A DNA stretch of 64,000 bases from Sphaerotilus sulfidivorans (GTDB taxonomy: Bacteria > Pseudomonadota > Gammaproteobacteria > Burkholderiales > Burkholderiaceae_C). Location of the stretch: assembly GCF_013426975.1 (NCBI RefSeq), contig NZ_JACCPY010000016.1:20115-84114 (forward strand), given 5' to 3'. The position numbers were made by a program, and so were the translations under genes. Positions 25,422-36,000 of the stretch are shown one piece after another (the stretch's first letter is position 1; each line of letters starts with the position of its first letter). Below the pieces are notes generated by a model that saw only the letters and a program-made list of their open reading frames with translations, was not told the DNA's origin and ran no database searches.

Positions 25422-26161
25422 CATCGTCCGCCGCCGGATCCGGCACGCTCTACCACCATCCGGTGCTGCTGACCCGCGAGCAGCATGCCGACCGCCGGGT
25501 CGTGCCGGTCACCGACTGGCGCATCGCCGCCGCGCTGAATGCGGTGCCGGTCACCTTCGCCGAATTCGAGTCGCTGGCACGCGAGCTGCCGCTGGCCTTC
25601 GTGCCGGCCGGCCGCGACGGCGAGGGCCGCACCCGCGTCGCACCGGTGGCGCTGCTGGGCCTGAGCGAGGGCGAGAACCTCTGCATCGACGCCGACGGGC
25701 GCTGGATCGGCACGACCATTCCCGCCTTCCTGCGCCGCTATCCGTTTGCCTACGCCACCGCCGACGACGGCGCGCCGACGCTGGCCGTCGACGCCGCCTG
25801 GCCCGGCTTCAACACGGCGGAGGGCGAGCGCCTGATCGCCGACGACGGCCAGCCGACCGAGTTCCTGAAGCAGACGCTGGCCTTCCTGGAGCGCTACGAG
25901 CGCGACACGCTGCGCACCCGCGCGCTGTGCGACCGGCTGGTGGCGCTGGACCTGCTGCGCGGCGGCGAGATCCGCGGCGAGCTTGTCGGGGGGCGCCGGC
26001 TCAACGCGACCGGCTTCTTCATGATCGACGAGCAGCGTCTGGCGACGCTGCCCGACGAGGCGGTGCTGGAGTTGCACCGCAGCGGCCTGATGGCGGTCAT
26101 TCATGCGCACCGGGTCTCGATGGGCCATGTGCAGACGCTCGCCGCCCGGCTGAGCGCCTGA
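25418..26161 (+). CDS. SapC family protein
   Basis: 247 residues matching SapC: a short N-terminus with LYHHPVLLTREQHAD, then VPVTFAEFESLARELPLAFV, GLSEGENLCIDADGRW, PAFLRRYPFAYA and LDLLRGGEIRGELVGGRR. SapC-like proteins were named for S-layer export neighbours in Campylobacter/Caulobacter, but no biochemical role is firm. It overlaps the upstream CNNM-type gene by four bases. No S-layer gene is adjacent. Confidence 0.82.
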   Translation: MTSSAAGSGTLYHHPVLLTREQHADRRVVPVTDWRIAAALNAVPVTFAEFESLARELPLAFVPAGRDGEGRTRVAPVALLGLSEGENLCIDADGRWIGTTIPAFLRRYPFAYATADDGAPTLAVDAAWPGFNTAEGERLIADDGQPTEFLKQTLAFLERYERDTLRTRALCDRLVALDLLRGGEIRGELVGGRRLNATGFFMIDEQRLATLPDEAVLELHRSGLMAVIHAHRVSMGHVQTLAARLSA

Positions 26162-26200
26162 AGTCCCTGAACGCCTGGGCCTGCGTCTTCAGGCTCAGAC

Positions 26201-28252
26201 TCAGGCCCGGGCGCGGCGGCGCACCGCCGCCAGCAGCGCGGTGATCAGCGCCAGTCCGGCCAGCCAGCCCTCGCCCAGCGCGCCGCCGCTGTCTTCCGTG
26301 GTGGACGAGGCCGGCGTGCCGGCGCCGTCGCTGCTGTCGGTGCCGCAGGTGGCGCTCGGGGCCGGGCCGGTGCGCAGCACGGCCGAGCTGCTGGCGCTGG
26401 CGCCTGCGCTGTCGCCGACGGTCAGCGTGACCGCCACCAGGCCGCTGCCCAGCGCCGAGACCGAGGCGGTCGAGCCGCCGGTCGTGCCGTTGAAGCGTGC
26501 CAGCGTGCCGTCGCCCAGCGCCCAGCCGTAGCCGGCGAGGGTGCGCCCGGCCGCCACGCTCGAGCCGCTGCCGTCGAGCAGCGTTGCGCTGCCGAGGTCG
26601 ATGCGGGTGCTCGTCTCGCCGATGCGCGCGATCGGCAGCGTGCCGGCGGCGGCGCGCACCGCAGCGCCCGCATCCAGCATGCCGGCGCCGCAGGTGCCGG
26701 TGGTGCAGTAGCACTCGTCCTGGTCGGTGCTGATGCCGGCCACGCAGCTCGACACGCCGACACCGGCGCCGCTGCTCGGAAAGCCGCGTGCACTCGACTT
26801 CAGCAGCGACAGCACCTGGGCGGGCGTCAGCGCCGGGTTGGCCGCCAGCATCAGCGCCGCGGTGCCCGACACCAGCGGGGCTGCAAAGCTGGTGCCGACC
26901 GCCGCGTCGCTGCCGCCGGTGGTGTGGGTGGGGCAGGACGGGGTGGTGGTGCCGGCGTTGCTGGTGCTCAGGATCGGATAGAGGCACTCGCCGCTGAGGT
27001 TGACGCAGTTGCCGGCCGGCGCGGCGATGCTGACTTCCGGGCCGAGGCTGGAGAAGCCGTTCTTGGTGCCCGCATGACGCAGGCCGGCCACCGAGATGAT
27101 GCCGGGGCAGTTGGCCGGCTTGTTGACCTTGCGGCCGTCATTGCCGGCCGAGGCCACCACCACCGCGCCGGCCGCATGGACTTCCGCCACCGCGACCGAA
27201 TACGGGTCCGCAGCGGTGCAGCCGCTGGCGCTGTCGTCCGGGTAGCCCAGGCTCATGCTGATGACCCGCGCCGGATTCGGGTTGGCGGGCACGCCCGGCA
27301 CCGTCAGGCCGGCGGCCCAGCGCATGCCGGCGATGATGTCGGAGTCATAGCCGCCGCACTTGCCCAGCACCCGCACCGGCAGCACCCGCACATGGCGGCC
27401 CAGGCCGGCCATGCCGCTGGCATTGTTGGTGGACGCGCCGATCAGTCCGGCCATCTGGGTGCCGTGCCAGCTGCTGTCGGAAACGCCGCAGCCCTTGAGG
27501 GTGGCGTCGCTGCTGTTCTCGGTGCTGCTGATCCAGTCGCCCGGATCGGCCGGATTGCTGTCGCGGCCGTCGCCGTCGTTGGCGATCACCGACTCGGAGA
27601 TGAAGTCGTAGCCGCCCACCAGCTTGCCGTCGAGATCCGGATGATTCCAGCGCACGCCGGTGTCGAGCACCGCGACGATGACGCCGGCGCTGCCGGTGGT
27701 CAGCGACCAGGCCGTCTCGGCATTGATCGCCGACACCAGCGTGCTCGAGGCGCTGCGCAGATACCACTGGCCGCTGGCCGGGCTGAAGCCGCTGCCGCCG
27801 GCGTACAGCGGATCGCTGACCGCGGCATGAGTGCGGCGGCGCTGGTCGACATGGACCGACAGCACCTCGCTGTCGGCCGCGAGCCGGCGCGCCAGCGTCG
27901 CGCTGCTCATGCCGCTGGCGGTCATGACCTGCATGTCGGGGGCGATGCTGTGGCCGTCCTGCAGCGTCAGGCCGAGGCGGCTGCCCAGCGCCTGGGCCTG
28001 GCGCAGCTCCGCCACGGTGGCGCGGGTGCCGGCCGACAGCGTGGAGGCCAGCCGGCTGCTGGTGCGCAGGCGCACGATCACCCGCGCGGTCTCGGCGCTC
28101 TGCGCACTCTCGGCGGGCAGGGTGGCGGCCCGCAGCGGCGTGCGCTCCGTGCCGGCCAGGGCCTGCGGGGCCAGGCCGGTCAGGAACAGCGCCGACAGCG
28201 CCGACAGGGTCAGGGTGGCCAGCGTGTTCGAGGTGGGGCGGGTCGTCATCAT
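26201..28252 (-). CDS. Secreted S8 family serine protease with GlyGly-CTERM-like tail
   Basis: 683 residues: a signal peptide (ALSALFLTGLAPQALA), a propeptide (~30-165), then a subtilisin domain with Asp197 (VAVLDTGV), His263 (SWHGTQMAGL) and Ser455 (GTSFAAPLVSG). A PKD-like beta domain (~550-650) follows. The C-terminus reads SGGALGEGWLAGLALITALL then AAVRRRARA: Gly-Gly, a membrane helix and an Arg cluster, the layout of GlyGly-CTERM proteins processed by rhombosortase. It is probably an extracellular protease held at the surface, then released. It is divergent from the WYL regulator. Confidence 0.88.
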   Translation of the reverse strand: MMTTRPTSNTLATLTLSALSALFLTGLAPQALAGTERTPLRAATLPAESAQSAETARVIVRLRTSSRLASTLSAGTRATVAELRQAQALGSRLGLTLQDGHSIAPDMQVMTASGMSSATLARRLAADSEVLSVHVDQRRRTHAAVSDPLYAGGSGFSPASGQWYLRSASSTLVSAINAETAWSLTTGSAGVIVAVLDTGVRWNHPDLDGKLVGGYDFISESVIANDGDGRDSNPADPGDWISSTENSSDATLKGCGVSDSSWHGTQMAGLIGASTNNASGMAGLGRHVRVLPVRVLGKCGGYDSDIIAGMRWAAGLTVPGVPANPNPARVISMSLGYPDDSASGCTAADPYSVAVAEVHAAGAVVVASAGNDGRKVNKPANCPGIISVAGLRHAGTKNGFSSLGPEVSIAAPAGNCVNLSGECLYPILSTSNAGTTTPSCPTHTTGGSDAAVGTSFAAPLVSGTAALMLAANPALTPAQVLSLLKSSARGFPSSGAGVGVSSCVAGISTDQDECYCTTGTCGAGMLDAGAAVRAAAGTLPIARIGETSTRIDLGSATLLDGSGSSVAAGRTLAGYGWALGDGTLARFNGTTGGSTASVSALGSGLVAVTLTVGDSAGASASSSAVLRTGPAPSATCGTDSSDGAGTPASSTTEDSGGALGEGWLAGLALITALLAAVRRRARA

Positions 28253-28556
28253 CGTGGGGGCGATCTCGGGGATCGGACGAGTTTAGGCCTGCCTGCTTGT
28301 CGGCCTTGTTGCCGGGCAATGAAGCGCCTGGCGGGTGTGTAGCCATTTGTCTCGCGCTGTTCCCGGCCCGGCACCCCCTTGTCACGCGGCGTAAAGACTT
28401 GGCGCGGGTGTTGCTGTCGAGTGCTTCCATCCCTTGAATGCGGGGTCAATTGATTCCTCAATCGGAATAAACGGCGACTAACATCAGGCTCATGAGGTGA
28501 GCCCGGCGCGTGTGTCCGGCGACTCGCACAAGCAGGACCAACCAGGGGAAGTCCAC
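28253..28556. other. Divergent intergenic region between protease and WYL regulator
   Basis: 304 bases without a supported gene, containing both promoters. The stretch near 28445-28480 is locally AT-rich, with an imperfect dyad around TTGATTCC...GGAAT (28448-28466), a possible operator for the adjacent regulator. A good Shine-Dalgarno AGGGGAA ends eight bases before ATG 28557. Confidence 0.4.
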
Positions 28557-29288
28557 ATGGAACGCACGGAACGCTTCTGCCGGATCGAGCTGCTGATCCG
28601 CAGCCGTGGCTGCGTCAGCTTTGCCGACCTGATGACCGAGCTGGGCATCTCGCGTGCCACGCTCAAGCGCGATCTCGACCATCTTCGCACCCGCATGGAT
28701 GCGGCCATCGTCTACGACCGGGAGCGCAACGGCTATCGCTTTGCCGGCACCGGTCGGCCGCTGCGGCGCGGTGCCGAGCCCGCGGCGCCGGGCGTGTGGT
28801 TCAGCGAGCGCGAGATCCATGCGCTGCTGACGATGCACCAGCTGCTCGACAGCCTGGGCGGCTCGAGCAGCATGGGCCGGCATCTGCAGCCGGTGCTCGA
28901 GCGGCTGCAGGGCATGCTCGGCACCAGCGAGAGCGAGGCGCGCGAGCTGGTGCGCCGGCTGCGGGTGGTGCCGCCGGTGCGCAAGCCGGTGCGCGGGCGC
29001 AGCTTCGAGCGTCTGGCCGGCGCGGTGCTCGAGCGCCGGCGCCTGCGGCTGACGATCGCGCTCGACGATGGCGGCGGCGAGCGCGAGCGCATCGTCTCGC
29101 CGCTGCGCATGATCCATGACGGCGGCATCTGGCTGCTGGACGCCTGGTGCCATGAGCGCGAGGCGCTGTGCCGCATTCCGGTGCCCTCGGTGCGCGCGGT
29201 GCAGTGGCTGGAGCTGCGGGCCCGCGAGGTGCCGATGCGGGTGATCGAGGCCGAACTCGACGCGATGCCGGTGCGGCGCGCGGCCTGA
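28557..29288 (+). CDS. WYL-domain transcriptional regulator (HTH_11 + WYL)
   Basis: 243 residues. The N-terminal winged helix-turn-helix (MERTERFCRIELLIRSRG; LMTELGISRATLKRDLDHL) is followed by linker helices. The WYL-type ligand domain (~140-230) contains RLTIALDDGGGERERIVSP and GGIWLLDAWCHEREALCRI. Such YafY-like proteins bind DNA and sense nucleic-acid or nucleotide ligands. It sits head-to-head with a secreted protease and just upstream of recCBD, so control of either is possible. ATG 28557 has AGGGGAA upstream. Confidence 0.87.
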   Translation: MERTERFCRIELLIRSRGCVSFADLMTELGISRATLKRDLDHLRTRMDAAIVYDRERNGYRFAGTGRPLRRGAEPAAPGVWFSEREIHALLTMHQLLDSLGGSSSMGRHLQPVLERLQGMLGTSESEARELVRRLRVVPPVRKPVRGRSFERLAGAVLERRRLRLTIALDDGGGERERIVSPLRMIHDGGIWLLDAWCHEREALCRIPVPSVRAVQWLELRAREVPMRVIEAELDAMPVRRAA

Positions 29289-29320
29289 GCGCAGTTGGCG
29301 CAGCGGCGATACTGCGGCCC

Positions 29321-32300
29321 ATGTCGATGCCTGAAGGAATGTCCGTTCACCGTCACGAGCTGACGCCCGGCCTGCTGGTGCTGCACGGCAACCGGCTCGA
29401 GCTGCTGCAGCAGGCGGTGTTCGCCTGGCTGGACCGCCAGCCGCTCGATCCGCTCGAGCCCGATGTGCTGCTGGTGCAGAGCAACGGCATCGCCGAGTGG
29501 ATGAAGATGTCGCTGGCGCGGCGCAGCGGTGTCTGCGCGGCCTCGCGGGTGGAGCTGCCGGCGCGCTTCCTGTGGCGGCTGTACCGGGCGATGCTTGGCC
29601 GCGATGGCGCGCCGGCGCGCTCGCCCTTCGACAAGGCGCCGATGACCTGGCGGCTGATGCAGGCGCTGCCCGGCTGGGTCGAGCGGCCCGGCTTCGAGCC
29701 GCTGCGCCAGTTCCTGGAGGCGGGTGCCACGCGTGGCGATGCGCGGGACGATCCAGTGCGCCGGCTGCAGCTCGCCGAGCGCCTGGCCGACCTCTACGAC
29801 CAGTACCAGATCTACCGCGCCGACTGGCTCGACGACTGGGGTCGCGGGCGCGAGGTGCTGCGCCTGGGCGACGGCCGCGAGATGGCGCTGCCCGAGGCGC
29901 AGCGCTGGCAGGCGCGGCTGTGGCACGGCCTGCTGGCATTGCTCGACGAGGGCGGCCGGCGTGCGGTGCGCAGCGACGTGCACCGACGCTTCGTCGCGGC
30001 GGTCGAGGCGGGCGACGCGCCGCGCCAGCCGCTGCCGCGCCGGGTGGTGCTGTTCGGGCACAGCCATCTGCCGTGGCAGACGCTGGAGGCGCTGGTGGCG
30101 CTGTCGCAGCGGGCGCAGGTGCTGCTGGCGGTGCCCAATCCCTGCCGCTTCCACTGGGCCGACATCCTCGACGGCCGCGAGCTGCTGCGCACGCTGCGAC
30201 GGCGCCAGCCGCTGCGCGGCGGGCTGGACCTGGCCGAGATCCCGCTCGACCGCATGCACGCGCATGCACATCCGCTGCTGGCCGCCTGGGGCCGGCAGGG
30301 GCGCGACTTCATCCGCATGCTCGACCGCTTCGACGATGCGGCCGCCGCGCAGTCGCGCTTCCAGCTGCCGCGCATCGACCTGTTCGACGAGGACCTGGAC
30401 GCGGCCGACGATCCGGTGCGCGGCGTGCCGCTGCTGGTGCGGGTGCAGCGCGCGATCCGCGACGGCCTGCCGCTGCCCGAGATCGTCGAGCGCGAGGCCG
30501 CCGCGCCGCCGCTGGCCTCGGACGACCGATCGATCCGCTTCACGATCGCGCACAGCGCGATGCGCGAGATCGAGATCCTGCACGACCGGCTGCTGGACCT
30601 GCTGGCCGAGCCGCCGACGGGCCCGGACGGCCGCCCCGGCGCGCCGCTGGCGCCGCGCGACATCGTCGTGATGGTGCCCGACATCGAGCCCTGGGCGCCG
30701 CTGATCCATGCGGTCTTCGGCCAGCACGCGCCCGGCGACGCGCGCCGCATTCCCTACGAGATCGCCGACCTGAAGCTGCGCGGGCGCCAGCCGATGCTGG
30801 TGGCGCTGGAATGGCTGCTCAAGGTCACGCGCCAGCGCTGCACCGTCGGCGAGCTGCGCGATCTGGTCGACGTGCCGGCGCTGGCGGCGCGCTTCGGGCT
30901 GCAGGACGCGGACCGCGCCACCGCCGCGCGCTGGCTCGAGGGCGCCGGCGTGCGCTGGGGGCTGGATGCGGCGCAGCGCGACGGCCTCGGCCTGGGCGCC
31001 TGCGGCGAGGTCAACAGCGGCCTGTTCGGGCTGCGCCGCATGCTGCTGGGCTACGCCCACGGCCGCCTCGACGAGGACATGGACGACGAGGGGAGCCCTT
31101 CGCCCTGGCTGCACATCGATCCCTACGACGAGGTCGGCGGCCTGGATGCCGGCATCGCCGGCTCGCTGGCAGCGCTGATCGCGGCGCTGCGCCGATGGTG
31201 GAGCGAGGCAGCCACACCGGCCACGCCCCCGGTCTGGCAGCAGCGTGCGGTGCGGCTGCTCGAGACCTTCTTCGAGCCGGTCGACGAGACCGACCGGCTG
31301 CTGCTGTCCTCGCTGACCGAAGCGCTCGGGCGCTGGCTCGACGACTGCGAGGGCGCCGGCTTTGCGCCGCCGGTGCCGCTGGAGGTGCTGCGCGAGGGCT
31401 GGCTGGCCGGCGTCGACGAGCCGAGCCTGAACAGCCGCTTCCTGGGCGGCGGCGTCGTGTTCTGCACCCTGATGCCGATGCGGGCGATTCCGTTCGAGAT
31501 CGTCTGCCTGCTGGGCATGAATGACGGCGACTACCCGCGCCGCGCACCGCGCAGCGACTTCGATCTGCTGGCGCTGCCCGGCACGCAGCGCCCCGGCGAC
31601 CGCGCCCGCCGCGACGATGACCGCATGCTGATGCTCGAGGCGCTGCTGGCGGCTCGCCGCGGCCTGTCGATCAGCTGGTCCGGGCGCAGCGTGCGCGACA
31701 ACAGCGAGCAGCCGCCCTCGGTGCTGGTGGCGCAGCTGCGCGATCACCTGGACGCCGGCTGGGGCGCGGGCCTGTCGAAGCGACTGACGACCGAGCACCC
31801 GCTGCAGCCCTTCAGCCGGCGCTACTTCGAGATCGCCGAGACCGGGCGAGCCGGCGACGGCGAGGCGCCGGGCACCTGGGCGCGTGAGTGGCGCCAGGCC
31901 CATGCCGATGCGCAGGCCGGCGCGGCGCTGCCCGGGCCGGCGACGGGCGCCGCCACGGCGCCGCCACCGGCCCGCGACGACGAGCCGCTGACGCTGGCGC
32001 GGCTGGAGCGCTTCCTGCGCAATCCGGTGCAGCACCATTTCCGCGAGCGCCTCGATGTCGAGTTTCCGCCGCTGGCGGTGCAGGCCGCCGACGACGAGCC
32101 GCTGGCGCTGGGTGCGCTCGACGAGACGCTGCTGCTGCGCGAGCTGCTCGACCAGGACCGCGGCCGGGAGACGGGCGCGCCGATGACGCTGGCGGCCTGC
32201 CGGGCCGAGCTGCTGCGGCGCACCGCGCGGCTGGCGCGCCGGGGCGAGCTGCCGCTGGCCGGGCTGGGCGAGCTGTGGCGGCTGCGCTTCGCGCGCCAGA

Positions 32301-33040
32301 GCGCGCCGGTCTGGCGCGAGTGGCAGCGCGCGCGCCACCGGTGGTCCGAGCCGGTGCGGGCGCTGCAGCTGGCGGTGCAGCATCAGGACCTGCGCATCGA
32401 CGACTGGCTCGATGCGCTGCGGCGCGAGCCCGGCGCGCCGGCCGAGGCGCCGCCGCTGTGGCTGGCGATCGAGGCGCGCCGGCTGTGCCGCCCGATCACC
32501 TCCGGGCCGGACAAGGGCGCGCTGGCGCCGCAGGCCGACAAACTGCTGCGGCCGTGGCTGCGCCTGCTGCTGGCCGCCGCCTGCGGCCATGTGGTCGAGG
32601 GCCGGCTGATCGGTCGCGACGCGGTGCTGCGGCTGCAGCCGCCGTCGGCGCAGGCCGCCCGCGAGGCGGTCGAGGCGCTGCTGTCGGGCTGGAGCCGGCA
32701 GCGCGAGGCGCCGCTGCCGGCGGCGCTGCGCACCTCGCTGGCCTGGCTGAAGGGCCTGGACGAGGAGCGCGCCGACGAGCGCGCCCGCACCGCCTTCGAG
32801 GGCGGGCAGGGCGCCCGCGCGCTGCCCGGCGAGGGCGAGGAGCCGGCGCTGGCGCGGGTCTTTCCCGACTGGGAGACGCTGCGCGAGGCGCCGGACTTCG
32901 AGGGCTGGACGCTGGCGCTCTACGGTCCGCTGCACGCCTGGGTGCGCGACGGTGGCGTGACGGTCGAGCCGCTGGGCGATGCCGAGGCCGGCGACGAGGA
33001 CGAAGGCGCCGGCGCGGCCGGTGCGGAGGACGCCCCATGA
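29321..33040 (+). CDS. recC: Exodeoxyribonuclease V gamma subunit
   Basis: About 1,239 residues, slightly longer than the E. coli RecC (1,122). The start is typical: LVLHGNRLELLQQAVFAWL and VQSNGIAEWMKMSLA. Further on come VVLFGHSHLPWQTLEALVAL, DIVVMVPDIEPWAPLIHAVF, VVFCTLMPMRAIPFEIVCLLGM and LSISWSGRSVRDN. RecC holds RecB and RecD together, splits the duplex and recognises Chi. In-frame ATGs at 29321, 29327 and 29339 compete for the start; the first is given. The stop overlaps the recB ATG by four bases, so recC-recB-recD form a coupled operon. Confidence 0.93.
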   Translation: MSMPEGMSVHRHELTPGLLVLHGNRLELLQQAVFAWLDRQPLDPLEPDVLLVQSNGIAEWMKMSLARRSGVCAASRVELPARFLWRLYRAMLGRDGAPARSPFDKAPMTWRLMQALPGWVERPGFEPLRQFLEAGATRGDARDDPVRRLQLAERLADLYDQYQIYRADWLDDWGRGREVLRLGDGREMALPEAQRWQARLWHGLLALLDEGGRRAVRSDVHRRFVAAVEAGDAPRQPLPRRVVLFGHSHLPWQTLEALVALSQRAQVLLAVPNPCRFHWADILDGRELLRTLRRRQPLRGGLDLAEIPLDRMHAHAHPLLAAWGRQGRDFIRMLDRFDDAAAAQSRFQLPRIDLFDEDLDAADDPVRGVPLLVRVQRAIRDGLPLPEIVEREAAAPPLASDDRSIRFTIAHSAMREIEILHDRLLDLLAEPPTGPDGRPGAPLAPRDIVVMVPDIEPWAPLIHAVFGQHAPGDARRIPYEIADLKLRGRQPMLVALEWLLKVTRQRCTVGELRDLVDVPALAARFGLQDADRATAARWLEGAGVRWGLDAAQRDGLGLGACGEVNSGLFGLRRMLLGYAHGRLDEDMDDEGSPSPWLHIDPYDEVGGLDAGIAGSLAALIAALRRWWSEAATPATPPVWQQRAVRLLETFFEPVDETDRLLLSSLTEALGRWLDDCEGAGFAPPVPLEVLREGWLAGVDEPSLNSRFLGGGVVFCTLMPMRAIPFEIVCLLGMNDGDYPRRAPRSDFDLLALPGTQRPGDRARRDDDRMLMLEALLAARRGLSISWSGRSVRDNSEQPPSVLVAQLRDHLDAGWGAGLSKRLTTEHPLQPFSRRYFEIAETGRAGDGEAPGTWAREWRQAHADAQAGAALPGPATGAATAPPPARDDEPLTLARLERFLRNPVQHHFRERLDVEFPPLAVQAADDEPLALGALDETLLLRELLDQDRGRETGAPMTLAACRAELLRRTARLARRGELPLAGLGELWRLRFARQSAPVWREWQRARHRWSEPVRALQLAVQHQDLRIDDWLDALRREPGAPAEAPPLWLAIEARRLCRPITSGPDKGALAPQADKLLRPWLRLLLAAACGHVVEGRLIGRDAVLRLQPPSAQAAREAVEALLSGWSRQREAPLPAALRTSLAWLKGLDEERADERARTAFEGGQGARALPGEGEEPALARVFPDWETLREAPDFEGWTLALYGPLHAWVRDGGVTVEPLGDAEAGDEDEGAGAAGAEDAP

Positions 33041-36000
33041 GCACGCGGCTCGATCCGCTGACCCTGCCGCTGCGCGGCTCGCGCCTGATCGAGGCCAGCG
33101 CCGGCACCGGCAAGACCTGGACCATCGCGGCGCTCTACCTGCGCCTGGTGCTCGGCCACGGCGACCACGGCACGCGCGAGCCGCGGGCGCTGCTGCCGGC
33201 GCAGATCCTGGTGATGACCTTCACCCGCGCGGCGACGCGCGAGCTGTCCTCGCGCATCCGCGAGCGGCTGATCGATGCGGCGCGGCTGTTCCGCGACCCC
33301 GCGGCGCTGGCGGCCAGCGGCGACGCCTTCGTGCAGGCGCTGGCCGCCGACTGCGCCGACGAGGCGGCCCGCTCGCGCGCCGCGCATCGGCTGGCGCTGG
33401 CCGCCGAGGGCATGGACGAGGCGGCGGTGCACACCATCGACGCCTGGTGCCAGCGCACGCTGCGCGAGCATGCCTTCGACAGCGGCAGCCTGTTCACCGA
33501 GGAGCTGGTCGCCGACGAGGCCGAGCTGCTGCAGCAGGCGGTGCTCGATGTCTGGCGCCGCGAGGTCTATCCGCTGCCGATGGCCGCGCTGGAGCTGCTG
33601 CACCGCCAGTGGCCCGATGCCGAGGCGATGGGCCGCCAGGCCCGGCCGCTGCTGATGCACGAGGAGCTGCTGGACACCGCCGACGGCGCGCAGGCGCTGC
33701 CCGACTGGCTGCCGGACTGGGTCGAGACGCGCCGCGCGCGGCTGCTGGCGCTCAAGGCCGGCTGGGTCGAGCGGGCCGAGGCGATGTTCACCTGGATCCA
33801 TCGTCAGCAGAACGGACCGAAGCCGCCGTTCAGCGGCGTCAAGGTCAATCCGAAGTCGCTGGAGAAATGGCACGGCCAGATCGTCGCCTGGGCCGAGGAT
33901 GCGCTGGCCGAGCGGCTGGTGCTGCAGCCCGACACCGGCGTGCGGCGGCTGACGCCCGACGGCCTGCGCGAGGCGCTGAAGAAGAACCACGACTGCGGCG
34001 AGATCCCGGCCGCCTTCGCCGAGTTCGAGGCGCTGCAGGCCGAGCTGGCGGCGCTGGAGCCGCCGGGCCCGCGCCTGCTGCGCCATGCGGCGCGGCGCAT
34101 CGCGCAGCGGCTCGACCAGCTCAAGCGCGCCTCGGCGCAGTTCGGCTTCGCCGACCTGCAGCGCCGGCTCGAGCAGGCGCTGGCGGGCGAGGCCGGCCCG
34201 CGGCTGCGCGAGGGCATCCTGGCGCAGTACCCGGTCGCGCTGATCGACGAGTTCCAGGACACCTCGCCGCTGCAGTACCGGCTGTTCGACCGCCTCTACC
34301 GGGTCGCCGACGACGATCCGGCCACCGCGCTGCTGATGATCGGCGACCCGAAGCAGTCGATCTACCGCTTCCGCGGCGCCGACATCTACAGCTACCTGGC
34401 GGTGCGCCGTGCCACCGCCGGGCGCCACCACGCGCTGGGCACCAACTACCGCTCGACGAAGGCGCTGGTCGGTGCGGTCAACGCGGTCTTCCTGCAGGCC
34501 GAGCAGCGCCGGCCCGGCGAGGCCTTCGGCTTCGGTGGTCCGGCCGAGCCGGGTGCCGGCCGCGAGGCCACGCTGCCTTTCGATCCGGTCGGCGCGAAGG
34601 GGCGCGACGAGACGCTGGGCCGTGGCGACACCGCGCTGCCGGCGCTGCAGATCGAGTGGCTGCCGACGCCGCTGCCGGCTGAGGAACTGCGCGAGACGCT
34701 GGCGCGCCGCGCCGCCGAGCGCATCGTCGACTGGCTCGACGACGCGAGCCTGGCCTTTCGCCGCCCCGGCGGCGAGGCGCGCCGCCTGGCGCCGGGCGAC
34801 ATCGCGGTGCTGGTGCGCAACCGCCGCGAGGCCGAGGCGGTGCGCCGGGCGCTGCGCCGGGCCGGCGTGGCCTCGGTCTATCTGTCCGACCAGGATCCCG
34901 TCTTCGACACCGCCGAGGCGCGCGACCTGCTGCGCTGGCTGCAGGCGGTGGCCGAGCCGCAGGACACCCGGCTGGCGCGTGCGGCCTTCGCCACCGCGAC
35001 GGTCGGGCTGTCGCTCGACGAGCTGGCGCGGCTGGTGCACGACGATGTGGCCTGGGACGCGCGGCTGGCGCTGCTGGCGCAGCTGCGCCGCGTCTGGCAG
35101 CGCCAGGGCGTGCTGACGCTGGTGCGCCAGACGCTGCATCTGCTGGACCTGCCGGCGCGCTGGCTGGCCGGCCAGGAGGTGGCCGACGGCGAGCGGCGCC
35201 TGACCAACCTGCTGCACCTGGGCGAGCTGCTGCAGTCGGCCAGCAGCCGGCTCGAGGGCGAGCAGGCGCAGATCCGCTGGCTGGCCGAGCAGATCTCGGG
35301 CCTGGGCAGCGGTGGCGGTCAGGCCGGCAGCGACGAGCGGGTGGTGCGGCTGGAGAGTGATGCCGAGCTGGTGCAGGTCGTCACGGTGCACAAGTCCAAG
35401 GGCCTGGAATATCCGGTGGTGGTGATGCCCTTCGCGGCGTCGGCGCGGCCGGTGAAGAAGGGCGATGCGCCGTTCGTCGAGCGGGTCGATGCCGAGGGCC
35501 GGCGCCGGCTGGACTTCGCGCCCGACGGCGAGGCGCTGGACGAGGCCGAGCGCGAGCGCCTGCGCGAGGATCTGCGGCTGTTCTATGTCGCGCTGACCCG
35601 GCCGCGCCATCTGCTGTGGCTGGGCGTCGGCCTGGCGCGCAAGCCGCGTGCACAGAACGAGCATCTGCTGCACCAGAGCGCGCTCGGCCATCTGCTCGGC
35701 GGCGGCGCCGCGATGACGGTCGATCAGGTCGGACAGGCCCTGCAGGCGCTGTGCGCGTTCCGGCCGCCCGATCCGTTCGTGGCCGGCGCGATCGAGGTGA
35801 CGCCGCTGCGGCCGGTGACGCGGCGCCCGCGCCTGCAGCGCCGTGCGCCGGCGCATCCGCTGGCCGAGCCACCGGTCTACCGCGCCGCCTTCGATCGCGA
35901 CTGGGCGGTCGGCAGCTTCACCGCGCTGGTGCGCGACCTGAAGGAGGCGACGGCTTCGCCGCGGCTCGAGGCGGACGCCGAGAGCGATGCCGATGCCGAG

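Noticed and set aside
28733..32935. A 1,400-residue minus-strand frame opposite recC
   Set aside because: It is a shadow of recC in high-GC DNA, with Gln/Arg-rich sequence and no family signal.
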